A stretch of 64,000 nt of DNA, taken from NCBI GenBank assembly GCA_963754535.1, contig CAVWGG010000006.1, positions 261,873 to 325,872 of the forward strand, written 5' to 3'. Both the position numbers and the translations under genes were made by a program. The first letter of the stretch is position 1. Each line of letters starts with the position of its first letter. Positions 27,051-36,166 of the stretch are shown here, one piece after another. Below the pieces are notes generated by a model. That model was not told where the DNA came from. It did not search any database and worked only from the letters and a program-made list of their open reading frames with translations. This stretch comes from RPQJ01 sp963754535. GTDB lineage: Bacteria; Pseudomonadota; Gammaproteobacteria; Steroidobacterales; Steroidobacteraceae.

Positions 27051-28418
27051 TCAGCCCGGGCCGCCCTTGAACTCGACGCCGTCCTTCATGACGAAGGGCA
27101 CGCGCCTCAGCACGGTGACGTCGCCCAGCGGATCGCCGTCGACGGCGATGAGGTCGGCCCGCTTCCCAGGCTCGATCGTCCCCACGTCGGCCTGCAGTCC
27201 GAGCAGGTCCGCCGCATTGACGGTAGCCGCCTGCAGTGCCGCAGCCGGCGTCATCCCATGCTTGACCATCAGCTCGAATTCGTCGGCGTTGCGGCCATGC
27301 TTGCTCACGCCCGCGTCGGTCCCGAACGCGATCTTGACGCCCTTGGGCACGGACTTGCGCAACGACTCGCCGGTCACCCTGATGCGCCACTCGACCTTCG
27401 CCCGCACCTCCGGCGAATAGGCCTCGGGGTTCGTGGCCAACCGTGAGATGTAGCCGTTCACGGTGGACAGCGTCGGCACGTAATAGGTGCCCGACTTCAC
27501 CATCAGCGCGATGCACTCGTCGTCCAGCATCGTGCCGTGCTCGATCGAATCGACGCCCGCCATCAGCGCGACCTTGATGCCGTCGGCGCCGTGCGCATGC
27601 ACGGCGACCTTCTTGCCATACAGTCTTGCGGCCTCGACGATCGCGCGCGCTTCGTCGTCGAACATCTGCTTGCCGAGCCCCGCACCGACCTGGCTGTTGA
27701 CGCCGCCGGTCGTCGCGATCTTGATCACGTCCACGCCGCGGCCCACCTGGATCCGCACCGCGCGGCGGCAGGACTCGACGCTGTCGCAGAGGTTGTCGTG
27801 CGCATGCAGCTCTTCGCGAAAGTTCTCGCGGTACCCGAGCGCGGCATCCATGTGTCCCGATGTCGTTGAGATCGACCGCCCCGCGTCGACGATGTTCGGC
27901 CCCACGACCTTGCCCGCACGGATCGCGTCCCGCAGCGCGAGCGTGACGCCGTGTTCGTCGCCCAGGTTGCGCACCGTGGTAAAGCCGGCGCGCAGCGTCT
28001 TGTGCGCATTGGCCAGCGCGTTGTACGCGAGCTCGGCGTCTTCCGACTGCACGTCCTCGAGCTGACCCATCTGCCCGCCCGTGTCCGAAACCAGGTGCAC
28101 GTGGCTGTCGATCAATCCCGGCAGCACGAATCGAGTGCGCTGGTCGACGACCAGCCGGCTGCCCGGCACGTCGACGAATCCGTCGCGCACCTCACTGATG
28201 CGCCCGTCACGGATGACGATCGTGCTCGGCCCTCGCGGCGCCTTGCCCGGGCGATCGAGCAAGCGCCCCGCATGCACGATGACGATGTCCTGCGGCGCGA
28301 TTGCGGTGTCCTGGGTCGCGGGCGCAGATGGAGGGTCGGCCGCCCAGGCAGAGCCCGCCGCCGCTGCGACAACCAAGGTGGCGAACAGGGTGCGAAGCGT
28401 GATCGATGTGTGACGCAC
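27051..28418 (-). CDS. Secreted metal-dependent amidohydrolase (paralogue)
   Basis: This 455-residue homologue of the gene at 24984-26288 shares its plan: a signal peptide (TLFATLVVAAAAGSAWA), LIDSHVHLVS, VIKIATTGGV, VHAHGADGIK, SIEHGTMLDDE and FGTDAGVSKHGRNADEF. The last block parallels FGTDQGVAPHGQNAKEF in its sister. Catalysis is expected to be metal-dependent hydrolysis of an amide bond in the periplasm. The start is a GTG at 28418, 74 bases from the divergent gamma-glutamyltransferase gene. Confidence 0.9.
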   Translation of the reverse strand: MRHTSITLRTLFATLVVAAAAGSAWAADPPSAPATQDTAIAPQDIVIVHAGRLLDRPGKAPRGPSTIVIRDGRISEVRDGFVDVPGSRLVVDQRTRFVLPGLIDSHVHLVSDTGGQMGQLEDVQSEDAELAYNALANAHKTLRAGFTTVRNLGDEHGVTLALRDAIRAGKVVGPNIVDAGRSISTTSGHMDAALGYRENFREELHAHDNLCDSVESCRRAVRIQVGRGVDVIKIATTGGVNSQVGAGLGKQMFDDEARAIVEAARLYGKKVAVHAHGADGIKVALMAGVDSIEHGTMLDDECIALMVKSGTYYVPTLSTVNGYISRLATNPEAYSPEVRAKVEWRIRVTGESLRKSVPKGVKIAFGTDAGVSKHGRNADEFELMVKHGMTPAAALQAATVNAADLLGLQADVGTIEPGKRADLIAVDGDPLGDVTVLRRVPFVMKDGVEFKGGPG

Positions 28419-28492
28419 GGGCAGTCTCGACGGGTGGAGGCCGGACAGTCTATTGTCGGTCCCCTCGCAACGTCCACGCCCAACTCCCGACC

Positions 28493-30280
28493 ATGCCCAA
28501 TTTCGACCGCTTCCGCGCCCGAGTCGCGCCCGTTGCCCTGCTCGCCTGGTTCACGGTGGCCGCTGCCGGATGCCGCAATGCGCCGGCCACGTCTGACACG
28601 GCCACGGCAGGCGCACCGACCGCCGCGCAGGCGGTATCCGCACCGCGCGTCAAGCTCACACCGGGCGTGGCGGCCGCGAATCCGATCGCGGTCGAGGCCG
28701 GGCTCGAGGTTCTGCGCGCCGGTGGCGGGGCCGCCGATGCCGCGGTCGCCGTGCAGGCCGCACTGGGACTCGTCGAGCCGCAAAGTTCGGGCCTCGGCGG
28801 CGGCGCGTTCCTGCTCTATTACGACGCGCAGACCGGCAAGATCTCTGCGTTCGATGGACGCGAGACCGCCCCGGCGGGTGCGACGCCCGACATGTTCCTG
28901 GACGCAAAGGGCACGCCGCTTTCCTATGCGGATGCCGTCACGAGCGGACGCTCGACGGGCGTGCCCGGCGCCGTCGCGATGCTGGGCCTCGTGCACTCGC
29001 AGCATGGCCGACTGCCGTGGCAGTCACTGTTCGACGCGCCGGTCCGCGCGGCCGAGCAGGGTTTCGTCGTCCCACAGCGCCTGGGACGCTTCGCGAACAG
29101 CACGTTCACGCAGGCGAAGCTGCCCGATGCACACGCGCTGTTCAGCAAGCCAGACGGCACAATCGTGCAAGCGGGCGACACGCTGCGCAATCCAGCGTAT
29201 GCGGCGACGCTGCGCACGATCGCGGCGCGCGGACCGCGTGCCTTGCTCGAAGGCCCGCTCGCGGAGCAGATCGTTGCGCGGACGAAGGCAGAGCCCCGTC
29301 CCGGCACGCTGACGCTGCAGGACATGGCAGCCTATCACCCCGCCGAAGTGCAGCCGCTGTGCCGCCCGTTTCGCGTTTACGTCGTCTGCGTGCCGCCGCC
29401 GCCGTCGAGCGGCGTAGGCGTACTTGAAGTGCTCGGACTGCTGGAGCGCAGCGACATCGCGTCACGTGGGCCCACCGATCCGCAGGCGTGGCTGCTCTTC
29501 GCCGAAGCGAGCCGGCTGATGTATGCCGACCGCGATCGGTACGTGGCCGATCCGCGCTTCGTCGCGGTGCCCGTCGAAGGCCTGCTCGACAAGGGCTACC
29601 TGGACAACCGCGCGCAACTGATCGGTGCGCGTGCGGCAGCAGCGGCGCCGGTGGCAGGCACGCCACCCGGTGCCGTCATGACGCGCGTCGGAATCGATGC
29701 GACGGGCGAGGTTCCGGGCACGAGTCACTTCGTCATCGTCGACGACCAGGGCGACGTGATCTCGATGACCACGTCCGTCGAGTCGCTGTTCGGCTCGGGA
29801 CGCGCAGTCGGCGGATTCTTCCTGAACAACCAGCTCACCGACTTCTCGTTCACCGCCGTCGACGACGCCGGTCGCCCCGTGGCGAATGCAGTCGCGGGCG
29901 GCAAGCGGCCGCGCTCTTCGATGTCGCCGGCCATCGTGTTGCGCAAGGCGGATGGCGCCTTCGTCGCTGCCGTGGGCTCGCCCGGCGGCTCGGCCATCCT
30001 CGCGTACAACGCCAAGGTGCTGATCGGGCTGCTGGCCTGGGACCTGCCGCTGCAGGATGCGATCAACCTTCCCAACATGATTGCACGCGGTGCTGACTTC
30101 TACGGCGAGATGCCGCGCATCTCGGCGGAAATGGCCGCGCAGCTCGCCGAGAAAGGCATGGCGCTGAAGTCGGGCCGTGGCGAGGAATCCGGCCTGCACG
30201 GCGTGGCCGTGCGCGGCAATCCGGCTGCGTTCGAAACAGGCGCGGACCCGCGACGCGAGGGGGTGTGGCGGCCGCAGTGA
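28493..30280 (+). CDS. ggt: Gamma-glutamyltransferase (lipoprotein)
   Basis: This Ntn-hydrolase precursor of about 595 residues has a lipobox-like VAAAGC, indicating membrane anchoring. The N-terminal domain has AANPIAVEAGLEVLRAGGGAADAAVA and SSGLGGGAFLLYYD. The autoprocessing Thr lies in EVPGTSHFVIVDDQGDVIS, and the small subunit has SPAIVLRKADG and GSPGGSAIL. It transfers or hydrolyses gamma-glutamyl groups of glutathione and related compounds in the periplasm. The ATG at 28493 is chosen; a longer frame to 28406 runs into the neighbour's promoter. With the M20 peptidase and amidohydrolases it adds to a peptide-salvage theme. Confidence 0.93.
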   Translation: MPNFDRFRARVAPVALLAWFTVAAAGCRNAPATSDTATAGAPTAAQAVSAPRVKLTPGVAAANPIAVEAGLEVLRAGGGAADAAVAVQAALGLVEPQSSGLGGGAFLLYYDAQTGKISAFDGRETAPAGATPDMFLDAKGTPLSYADAVTSGRSTGVPGAVAMLGLVHSQHGRLPWQSLFDAPVRAAEQGFVVPQRLGRFANSTFTQAKLPDAHALFSKPDGTIVQAGDTLRNPAYAATLRTIAARGPRALLEGPLAEQIVARTKAEPRPGTLTLQDMAAYHPAEVQPLCRPFRVYVVCVPPPPSSGVGVLEVLGLLERSDIASRGPTDPQAWLLFAEASRLMYADRDRYVADPRFVAVPVEGLLDKGYLDNRAQLIGARAAAAAPVAGTPPGAVMTRVGIDATGEVPGTSHFVIVDDQGDVISMTTSVESLFGSGRAVGGFFLNNQLTDFSFTAVDDAGRPVANAVAGGKRPRSSMSPAIVLRKADGAFVAAVGSPGGSAILAYNAKVLIGLLAWDLPLQDAINLPNMIARGADFYGEMPRISAEMAAQLAEKGMALKSGRGEESGLHGVAVRGNPAAFETGADPRREGVWRPQ

Positions 30281-30284
30281 GCGT

Positions 30285-30758
30285 TCAGTGCGATGCTTGA
30301 TCGCGCCGGGCTTCGTGCCCGGCCATGTGCTGCAGGTGCGCCAGCGCCACCTGCTCTTCAATCGAGGCGGCGGGGTTCGGCGGCGCTGCATCGGAGCGCT
30401 CAGCACCCACAACGCCGTCACGCAGCGCCTCCCTGAGCGCACTCCAGTGACCGGGATCGCGCTCGAGCAGCGCCGCGCACAGCGCCCACTCGTTTGCTTC
30501 ACGCGCCGTCAGCAGTTGATCACGCGGCGCGGTGAAAGCCAGCGTAGGGCCCGCACGGCCAGCGGCCACCGCGAACCGTGGCGCGGGCCATCCCAGGCAT
30601 TCGGCGACGCGCTCGACGCGCGTGCGCCAGCCCAATCCGAGCGCATCGTCGAATTCGACGCCAGCGATATCCAGTGCCACGCCCAACCCGCCCAGCAGCG
30701 GGTCGCTGTTGGGCACCAGGCGTGAAGAACGGAACGGCACCGGCAGCGTAACGGTCAT
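30285..30758 (-). CDS. Conserved-looking protein of unknown function
   Basis: The 157-residue protein starts TVTLPVPFRSSRLVPNSDPLLGG and contains ALDIAGVEFDDALGLGWRTRVERVAECLGWPAP. It ends in a C-terminal helical part with LTAREANEWALCAALLERD and SIEEQVALAHLQHMA. There is no signal or membrane segment. The REANEWALCAALLE segment faintly recalls the N-terminal region of cyanophycin-synthetase-like Mur ligase proteins, but no ATP-grasp or Mur ligase domain is present. I do not assign a function. It ends five bases from the ggt stop, convergently. Confidence 0.6.
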   Translation of the reverse strand: MTVTLPVPFRSSRLVPNSDPLLGGLGVALDIAGVEFDDALGLGWRTRVERVAECLGWPAPRFAVAAGRAGPTLAFTAPRDQLLTAREANEWALCAALLERDPGHWSALREALRDGVVGAERSDAAPPNPAASIEEQVALAHLQHMAGHEARRDQASH

Positions 30759-30818
30759 CGGGCAGGCCTCCCGCCAGGCTCCGGGACCTGACGCGGCAAT
30801 TATAGCGCCGCTGGCGGC

Positions 30819-32167
30819 TCAGTCCTGCAGCGCCCTGGCAAGGCCTGCGCGCGTCAGTTGCACGACGACCGGTGACAGCGCCAGCAACGCGACCAGGTTC
30901 GGAATCGCCATCAGCGCGTTGAGCGTGTCGGCGATGGTCCAGGCAAGGTCGAGATGCGTGATCGCACCGAAGAACACCATGACCGTCCACACGATGCGGT
31001 ACGGCATGATCGTCCAGTCGCCGGCCAGGTACTGCCAGCAGCGCTCGCCGTAGTACGCCCAGCCGAGGATCGTCGTCAGCGCGAAGATGCCCAGTGCTAT
31101 CGCTACGAGCTCGCCGCCGATGCCCGGCATCGCGGACTGGAACGCCATCTGCGTGAGTGCGGGCCCGTCTTGCCGGACTGCCATGCGCCCGAGACCACGA
31201 TCGCGAGTCCCGTCATCGTGCAGACCACGATCGTGTCGAGGAACGTGCCCATCATGCCGATCAGGCCGCTGCGCACCGGATCGTTGCTCATGCCCGCCGC
31301 CTGGGCGATGCCGGCCGTGCCGAGCCCGGCTTCGTTCGAGAATATGCCGCGCGCCACGCCGTAGCGGATCGCGGCCATCATCGCCGCGCCGGCGAAGCCA
31401 CCGATCGCTGCGGTGCCCGTGAAGGCCGTTTCGAAGATCAGCGCGAATGCGGCCGGTATCGACTGCCAGTGATAGACCAGCACGACCAGCGCCGCGGCTA
31501 TGTAGCCGATCGCCATGAACGGGACGAGCCAGTTAGCGACCGCGGCGATGCGCTTGATACCGCCCAGGATGACTGCGCCCGTGACGATCGTGAGCACGAT
31601 ACCGGTGACGACCGGGGCGATGTCGAACGAACCCTGCATGGCGGCCGCGATGCTGTTCGATTGCACCATGTTGCCGATGCCGAAGCCTGCAAGGCCGCCG
31701 AACAGCGCAAACGTGGTGCCGAGCCAGGCCCAGCGCGGGCCGAGCCCGTTGCGAATGGCGTACATGGGACCGCCCACGTAACGACCCTTGGCGTCGCGCT
31801 CGCGGAAGTGCACGGCGAGCAGTACCTCGGCGTACTTGGTGGCCATGCCGACGAGCGCCGTCATCCACATCCAGAACACCGCGCCGGGGCCGCCGAGCGC
31901 GACGGCCGTTGCCACGCCCGCGATGTTGCCGACGCCAATGGTCGCGGCCAGGCACGTCATCAGCGCCGAGTAGGGGCTGACCTCGCCGTGGGCCTCGTCA
32001 CCGCCGCGGCCGCGCCACACCAGGCGCAGGCCCGCGCCTATCTTCCGCACCGGCATGCCGCGCAGGCGCACCTGCAGGTAGAAGCCCGTGCCGAGGATCA
32101 GCGCCAGCATGGCCGGGCCCCAGACGAACGAATCGAGGGCGTTGATCCAGTCGGTAAACGTTGTCAT
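30819..32167 (-). pseudogene. Sodium:alanine symporter (AGCS family), frameshifted
   Basis: This is an alanine/glycine:cation symporter. The main frame has FYLQVRLRG, the family motif SALMTCLAATIGVGNIAGVATA, GPMYAIRNGLGPRWAWLG, and GIFSNEAGLGTAGIAQAA. At about 31165-31172 the frame breaks after IVVSGAW. The last two to three helices continue in a second frame from TQMAFQSAMPGIGG through ILGWAYYGERCWQYL to 30819. A single-base indel around GACGGGCCCG reconnects them. The transporter is probably intact and imports small neutral amino acids with Na+. Its length after repair, about 450 residues, is normal. Confidence 0.9.
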
Positions 32168-32230
32168 GAGCTTCCCTGTGCGCGAAATTCAGTGGGCGGT
32201 CGCTGCCGCCCTGGCGTGCCGCACGTTACC

Positions 32231-33187
32231 TCAGTTCACCGCAGTGCGACAGCGCGCCACGCCCGCGTCCTGCACGCGTCCGTCGACGTCGATGAAGCGC
32301 CACGCGTAACTCCCGCGTTCAAGCGACAGTTGCAGCACGCCGTGTTCGAGCACGCGCGCCCTGCTCCGGTACGGCGGCTTCCAGAAGCCGTAAAGCATTG
32401 CGCCACCGGTGCCGACGACGAATTGCCGCGGCGCCTGGCCTTCGCGCGGCACCTGCCCTTCGGCATCGAGGGGATCGAAGCGCTCGTAGAAGTGTTCGTG
32501 CCCGCTCAGCACCAGGTCGGCGCCGTGGCGGTCGATCAGCTCCCAGAAAGGTCGCATCTTGTCACCCGAACCCCGATGCATTCCCGACGAAAACAAGGGC
32601 GCATGCCACATCACGAGCAGGCAGCCTTGCCTCCCCGCGGGCGTTTTCGCATCCTCATCGAGGTGCCGCTCCAGCCACTCGTACTGCGCCTGCAGCACAC
32701 TGCCGTCGACATTGCTGTCGAGCGCGATCAAGCGCCAGTCGGCGGTCAAAGCACGAGTGAACGCGATGAAGCCGCCGTCCTGCAGCCCATCGGCACCGAA
32801 GTACTCAAGGAATCCACTGGCGCTGCCGCGCACGTAGTCGTGATTGCCGGCAATGGCCAGCGTGGCCGCGCGGTGCGGACCCCAGGTCGGCTCGTAACAC
32901 GAGGCCAGCGTCTGTGCGTCGCCGAGCGGGTAGGCCATGTCACCGAGACCGAGCACCAGCGCGCCGTCCGGCACGAGGCGTGCAGTGCGGGCAGCCATCG
33001 AATCCGCGGGCGCACGATGGTTGCAGTCGGCGATGTCGCCGACGGCGTAGACCTGCAGGCCGGCCGACGGAACGGCGGGCACGGCCGCAGACAGGGGCGG
33101 CCGGGTAGTTCCGATGCAGCCGGCGAGAGCCAGCACTGCGACCAACGCAACAACTGCCCTGCCGGGGGCGAATACGCGACTCGTCAT
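32231..33187 (-). CDS. Metallophosphoesterase lipoprotein
   Basis: The 318-residue protein has a lipobox LALAGC and the calcineurin-like phosphoesterase motifs in order: VGDIADCN, GLGDMAYPLGD, IAGNHDYVRG, VMWHAPLFSSG and VLSGHEHFYERFD. The pattern is close to purple-acid-phosphatase-type members that use a two-metal site. It is expected in the periplasm, acting on phosphomonoesters or nucleotides; the natural substrate is unknown. It lies downstream of the VOC gene on the same strand, with 24 bases between them. Confidence 0.88.
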   Translation of the reverse strand: MTSRVFAPGRAVVALVAVLALAGCIGTTRPPLSAAVPAVPSAGLQVYAVGDIADCNHRAPADSMAARTARLVPDGALVLGLGDMAYPLGDAQTLASCYEPTWGPHRAATLAIAGNHDYVRGSASGFLEYFGADGLQDGGFIAFTRALTADWRLIALDSNVDGSVLQAQYEWLERHLDEDAKTPAGRQGCLLVMWHAPLFSSGMHRGSGDKMRPFWELIDRHGADLVLSGHEHFYERFDPLDAEGQVPREGQAPRQFVVGTGGAMLYGFWKPPYRSRARVLEHGVLQLSLERGSYAWRFIDVDGRVQDAGVARCRTAVN

Positions 33188-33211
33188 CCGGCGCGGCGCC
33201 AGGCCGGTACG

Positions 33212-33589
33212 TCAGCCGGCCTTCCAGCAGTAGCAGTTGAGCTTGTGCCCATCGAGGTCCCGAAAGTAGCCCGCATAGAAGCCGCCGGTTCCGCGCGGAC
33301 CCGGGGCGCCTTCATCCTTTGCACCGAGTGCCATGGCTTTCTGGTGGATCTCGTCCACTTTTGCATTGCTGTCGACGACGAGCGAGATCATCACGCCGTT
33401 GCCCACGCTGGCCGGCTTGCCGTCGAACGGCTTGATCACGCCCAGCGCCGGTTTGTCCGGCGACACGGCCCACGCCACCATGGTCTCGGACTCCATGAAC
33501 CGGCCGGCGCCGAGCAGCTTGAGCAGCTCGTCGTAAAACGCGGCCGCGCGCGGGATGTCGTTCGAGCCCAGCGTGACATATCCGATCAT
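33212..33589 (-). CDS. VOC superfamily (glyoxalase/dioxygenase fold) protein
   Basis: The 125-residue single-domain protein begins IGYVTLGSNDIPRAAAFYDELL and ends RGTGGFYAGYFRDLDGHKLNCYCW, the repeated beta-alpha-beta-beta-beta pattern of the vicinal oxygen chelate family. The His and Glu-type metal ligands of true glyoxalase I are not obvious. The family includes detoxification enzymes and antibiotic-binding proteins. The ATG at 33589 has a GGGAG element about 11 bases upstream. Confidence 0.85.
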   Translation of the reverse strand: MIGYVTLGSNDIPRAAAFYDELLKLLGAGRFMESETMVAWAVSPDKPALGVIKPFDGKPASVGNGVMISLVVDSNAKVDEIHQKAMALGAKDEGAPGPRGTGGFYAGYFRDLDGHKLNCYCWKAG

Positions 33590-33665
33590 TGGTGAGGCGC
33601 TCCCTTCGGTATCATTCAGGTGTCGGCGCGTCCGGGATGGACGACCGCAGCCCGGGAGAGTGTGC

Positions 33666-34376
33666 GTGACGAACGGGTCCGAAGGAAAGCACGAACCTTC
33701 GCTGCTGCAGCAGGTCGAGGGCGCCGAGAAACTCTTTCTGTCCGGCCGGCGCAACCGCGCCGCCGACCTCGAAAGCGCCGTGCGCTTCTTCCTGGAATTC
33801 CTGCACGGCTTCGAAAGCTTCGAATTCCACCAGCGGTGCGTCACCGTCTTCGGTTCCGCACGCTTCCACGAAGACCATCGCTACTACAAGCTGGCACGCG
33901 AAGTCGGGTACGCACTGGGCAAGGCCGGCTTCGCGGTGATGACGGGCGGCGGGTCGGGAATCATGGAGGCCGCGAATCGCGGCGCGCGTGAGGCCGGCGC
34001 CCTGAGCCTGGGATGCAATATCCGGCTGCCGCGCGAGCAGAAACCCAACGACTACCTCGACCGCTTCATCGGCTTCGAGCATTTTTTCGTGCGCAAGGTG
34101 ATGCTCGTGAAGTACTCGTGCGCGTTCGTCGTGATGCCGGGCGGCTTCGGCACGCTCGACGAGGCGTTCGAACTCGCCACGCTCGTGCAAAACGGCAAGA
34201 TCGAGCGCTTCCCGCTGATCGCGGTGGGGCGGGACTTCTGGGGCGAGATGGAGCGGTTCCTCGACGAAACGCTGGTCGGCGAAGGAACCATTACCCGCGA
34301 GGAACTCGCGCTGCTGCGTCTCGCCGATACGGCCGAGGAAGTCGTTCGCATCGCGTGCGAGGCGCCGAACTCCTAG
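33666..34376 (+). CDS. TIGR00730/LOG family Rossmann protein
   Basis: This 236-residue protein of the lysine-decarboxylase-like (LOG) family has CVTVFGSARF, the MTGGGSGIMEAANRGA glycine-rich motif and the signature MPGGFGTLDEAFE. Members hydrolyse nucleoside 5'-monophosphates to free base and ribose phosphate (cytokinin-activating in plants, PpnN-like in bacteria). The GTG at 33666 has CGGGAG at good distance; the frame further upstream overlaps the divergent VOC gene and is not used. The last four bases overlap the glycosylase gene convergently. Confidence 0.88.
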   Translation: MTNGSEGKHEPSLLQQVEGAEKLFLSGRRNRAADLESAVRFFLEFLHGFESFEFHQRCVTVFGSARFHEDHRYYKLAREVGYALGKAGFAVMTGGGSGIMEAANRGAREAGALSLGCNIRLPREQKPNDYLDRFIGFEHFFVRKVMLVKYSCAFVVMPGGFGTLDEAFELATLVQNGKIERFPLIAVGRDFWGEMERFLDETLVGEGTITREELALLRLADTAEEVVRIACEAPNS

Positions 34377-34891
34377 GGCGCCAGCAGCTTCTCGAGCATT
34401 CGCCAGCGTTCGAGTTTCTGCACAAGACGCAGCGACGCATGTGCCGGGCTCGTCGATGGCAGCAGATGCAGCGGCAGCGACGACGTCGGTTCGGGCAGGA
34501 TGGGCTGCACTTTCCTCACGTAGAGCCGATGAGCCGTACCGCCATTGACGCAGACGTGAGCGATGCGGGGATGCTCGCGGAAAAAGCGCTCGAAGTCATT
34601 GATGACGACCGTCTCGACGTCGATCGCGGCATCGAGGCTGCCGGGACGGACTGCCGCCTTGCACACGTCCCACAGCGCGATACCGCTTGCGCGCAGGCGC
34701 GCGGCCCGCTCGTCGTAGGGAAGGTCCGGCCCGGCACCGAACAACTCACCCATGATTCGCCAGAAGGCGTTATGGGGCTGCGCGTAATACTGGCGCGCCG
34801 CCAGCGACGCCTGGCCAGGCAATGAACCGAGGATCAGCACACGCGCGTCTGGCGCAGCGATGGGTGGGAAGCCCAGGGATTTGGACGGCAT
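34373..34891 (-). CDS. DNA-deoxyinosine glycosylase (MUG/UDG superfamily)
   Basis: The 172-residue enzyme has the uracil-DNA-glycosylase superfamily motif LILGSLPGQASLAARQYYAQPHNAFWRIMGEL. Motif 2 lies in LPLHLLPSTSPAHAS, which is diagnostic of the hypoxanthine-DNA glycosylase branch. It should remove deaminated adenine (deoxyinosine) from DNA in base-excision repair. The ALWDVCKAAVRPGSLD segment is also typical. It is a single gene, unrelated to its neighbours. Confidence 0.9.
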   Translation of the reverse strand: MPSKSLGFPPIAAPDARVLILGSLPGQASLAARQYYAQPHNAFWRIMGELFGAGPDLPYDERAARLRASGIALWDVCKAAVRPGSLDAAIDVETVVINDFERFFREHPRIAHVCVNGGTAHRLYVRKVQPILPEPTSSLPLHLLPSTSPAHASLRLVQKLERWRMLEKLLAP

Positions 34892-34983
34892 CGCTGCAAC
34901 CTACGCCCTCTGCCGCCCGCGCGGGAGAGGCTCGGGGTCCCCCGGCCAACCCATGCCAAATGGGCGCCGGCGTTCCGCCCCGG

Positions 34984-36156
34984 CTAAGGAGAATCGGTGA
35001 GGCTGCTGGAGGTTACCCAGCCAACGCGATCCGTGCCGTCACGGTCGCGGAACCTCACTTGAGAAAACTCCTTTTGAGTCTTCAGCACCGGAACCTTGTC
35101 GCCTCGCTGGATCTGGCCGATGACGACACCCTTCATGTAGACAGACGTGTCGGCGAGAACCGCCTTGATTCCGGTCTCGGTCGGCGCCGGAGCCTCGAGC
35201 AGCCGCTCGTTCACCAGGCCGAGGTTCTTCTGTGCCGCCTCGAAGTATCGCGGCGAGGCGCTGGCCGCAGACTCGAAATACCGCTTTGCCTGCACGTTGT
35301 CGTCTTGCGCCATCGCCGCCTCGCCGAGCAGGTTGTAGGCGTTGGCGAGGTCGACTTCCTGCAGGAGGCTCTCGAGCGCCTCGGCGTACCGGCCCCGCCG
35401 TGCCTGCACCCGGCCGAGGTTCGTCCATACGCCATCGCGTGCGCCGAGTCGGATAGCTTCCTTCAGGTCGGCTTCCGCTCCAGCCAGGTCGCCCGCCAGG
35501 AAGCGCGAGTAGCCACGATTGTTCATGACCACGGCGACCTTCGGCTCGATCGCAAGCGCGCGGTCGTAGTGGCCGATCGCGGCGGTGAAATCCTTGCGAC
35601 GGTCGGCGAGGATGCCGAGGCCGTTCTCCGAGCGCCAGCGGTTCGGCTCCAGCGCAATCGACCGGTCGAACAGCGCGCCCGCCTCGTCGTTCCGGGCCGA
35701 CTCCAGGTACAGCAGGCCGAGCCGCTCGCACGCGGCAGCGTTGTTCGGATCGCGCTCGAGCGCAAGTTCGTAGGCCTGCTCCGCCAGCGCCCGGTTGCCG
35801 AGTTGCTCGTGGATGGCGCCGATCTTCAGGAAGGGCTCGGGAGCCGTCGCGTCGTATCCCAGCGACTGCACGTACAGGTAGAGGGCCAGGTCGAGCTTGC
35901 CCTGCCGCCATGCCTCATCACCGCGCTGAATCCCCTCGGCAGCCGAGGCCACCGGGAACTCGGTCGCGTGCACTACCGCTGGCTGGCCGGCATAGAGTTG
36001 GCTGGCAGCGGCCTTGTCGCCCTTCGCTGCTGCCTCGGCCGCCTCGTCTGTCGGCTGACTTGCGCAGCTCGCAAGCAGCACGATCAACAATGACGCTGAC
36101 AGCCTGACGTGCAGGCCGCCGTCAGCGATGTGCAAGTGTTCGGCCTGGACGTTCAC
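34984..36156 (-). CDS. tadD: Tad pilus TPR lipoprotein (TadD-like) with C-terminal SH3-like domain
   Basis: The product has a lipoprotein signal (LIVLLASC) and a TPR superhelix from about residue 70 to 290. Repeats include EPFLKIGAIHEQLGNRALAEQAYELALERDP, RLGLLYLESARNDEAGALFDRS and NNRGYSRFLAGDLAGAE. A C-terminal beta domain containing KGVVIGQIQRGDKVPVL and DRVGWVTSSSL looks SH3-like. TadD acts as a pilotin or assembly factor for the Tad secretin. The start is uncertain; GTG at 36156, just beyond the tadC stop, is chosen. This is the last gene of the pilus operon. Confidence 0.82.
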   Translation of the reverse strand: MNVQAEHLHIADGGLHVRLSASLLIVLLASCASQPTDEAAEAAAKGDKAAASQLYAGQPAVVHATEFPVASAAEGIQRGDEAWRQGKLDLALYLYVQSLGYDATAPEPFLKIGAIHEQLGNRALAEQAYELALERDPNNAAACERLGLLYLESARNDEAGALFDRSIALEPNRWRSENGLGILADRRKDFTAAIGHYDRALAIEPKVAVVMNNRGYSRFLAGDLAGAEADLKEAIRLGARDGVWTNLGRVQARRGRYAEALESLLQEVDLANAYNLLGEAAMAQDDNVQAKRYFESAASASPRYFEAAQKNLGLVNERLLEAPAPTETGIKAVLADTSVYMKGVVIGQIQRGDKVPVLKTQKEFSQVRFRDRDGTDRVGWVTSSSLTDSP

Positions 36157-36166
36157 GCTTGTGCGC

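Noticed and set aside
31157..33595. An open frame of over 800 codons on the plus strand opposite the AGCS, phosphoesterase and VOC genes
   Set aside because: Its composition is Arg/His/Ala-rich without motifs, and it is the mirror image of well-supported genes. High GC content makes such shadow frames common here.
33555..33665. Upstream in-frame extension of the LOG-family gene
   Set aside because: It overlaps the divergent VOC gene start, lacks homology, and the GTG at 33666 has the ribosome site.
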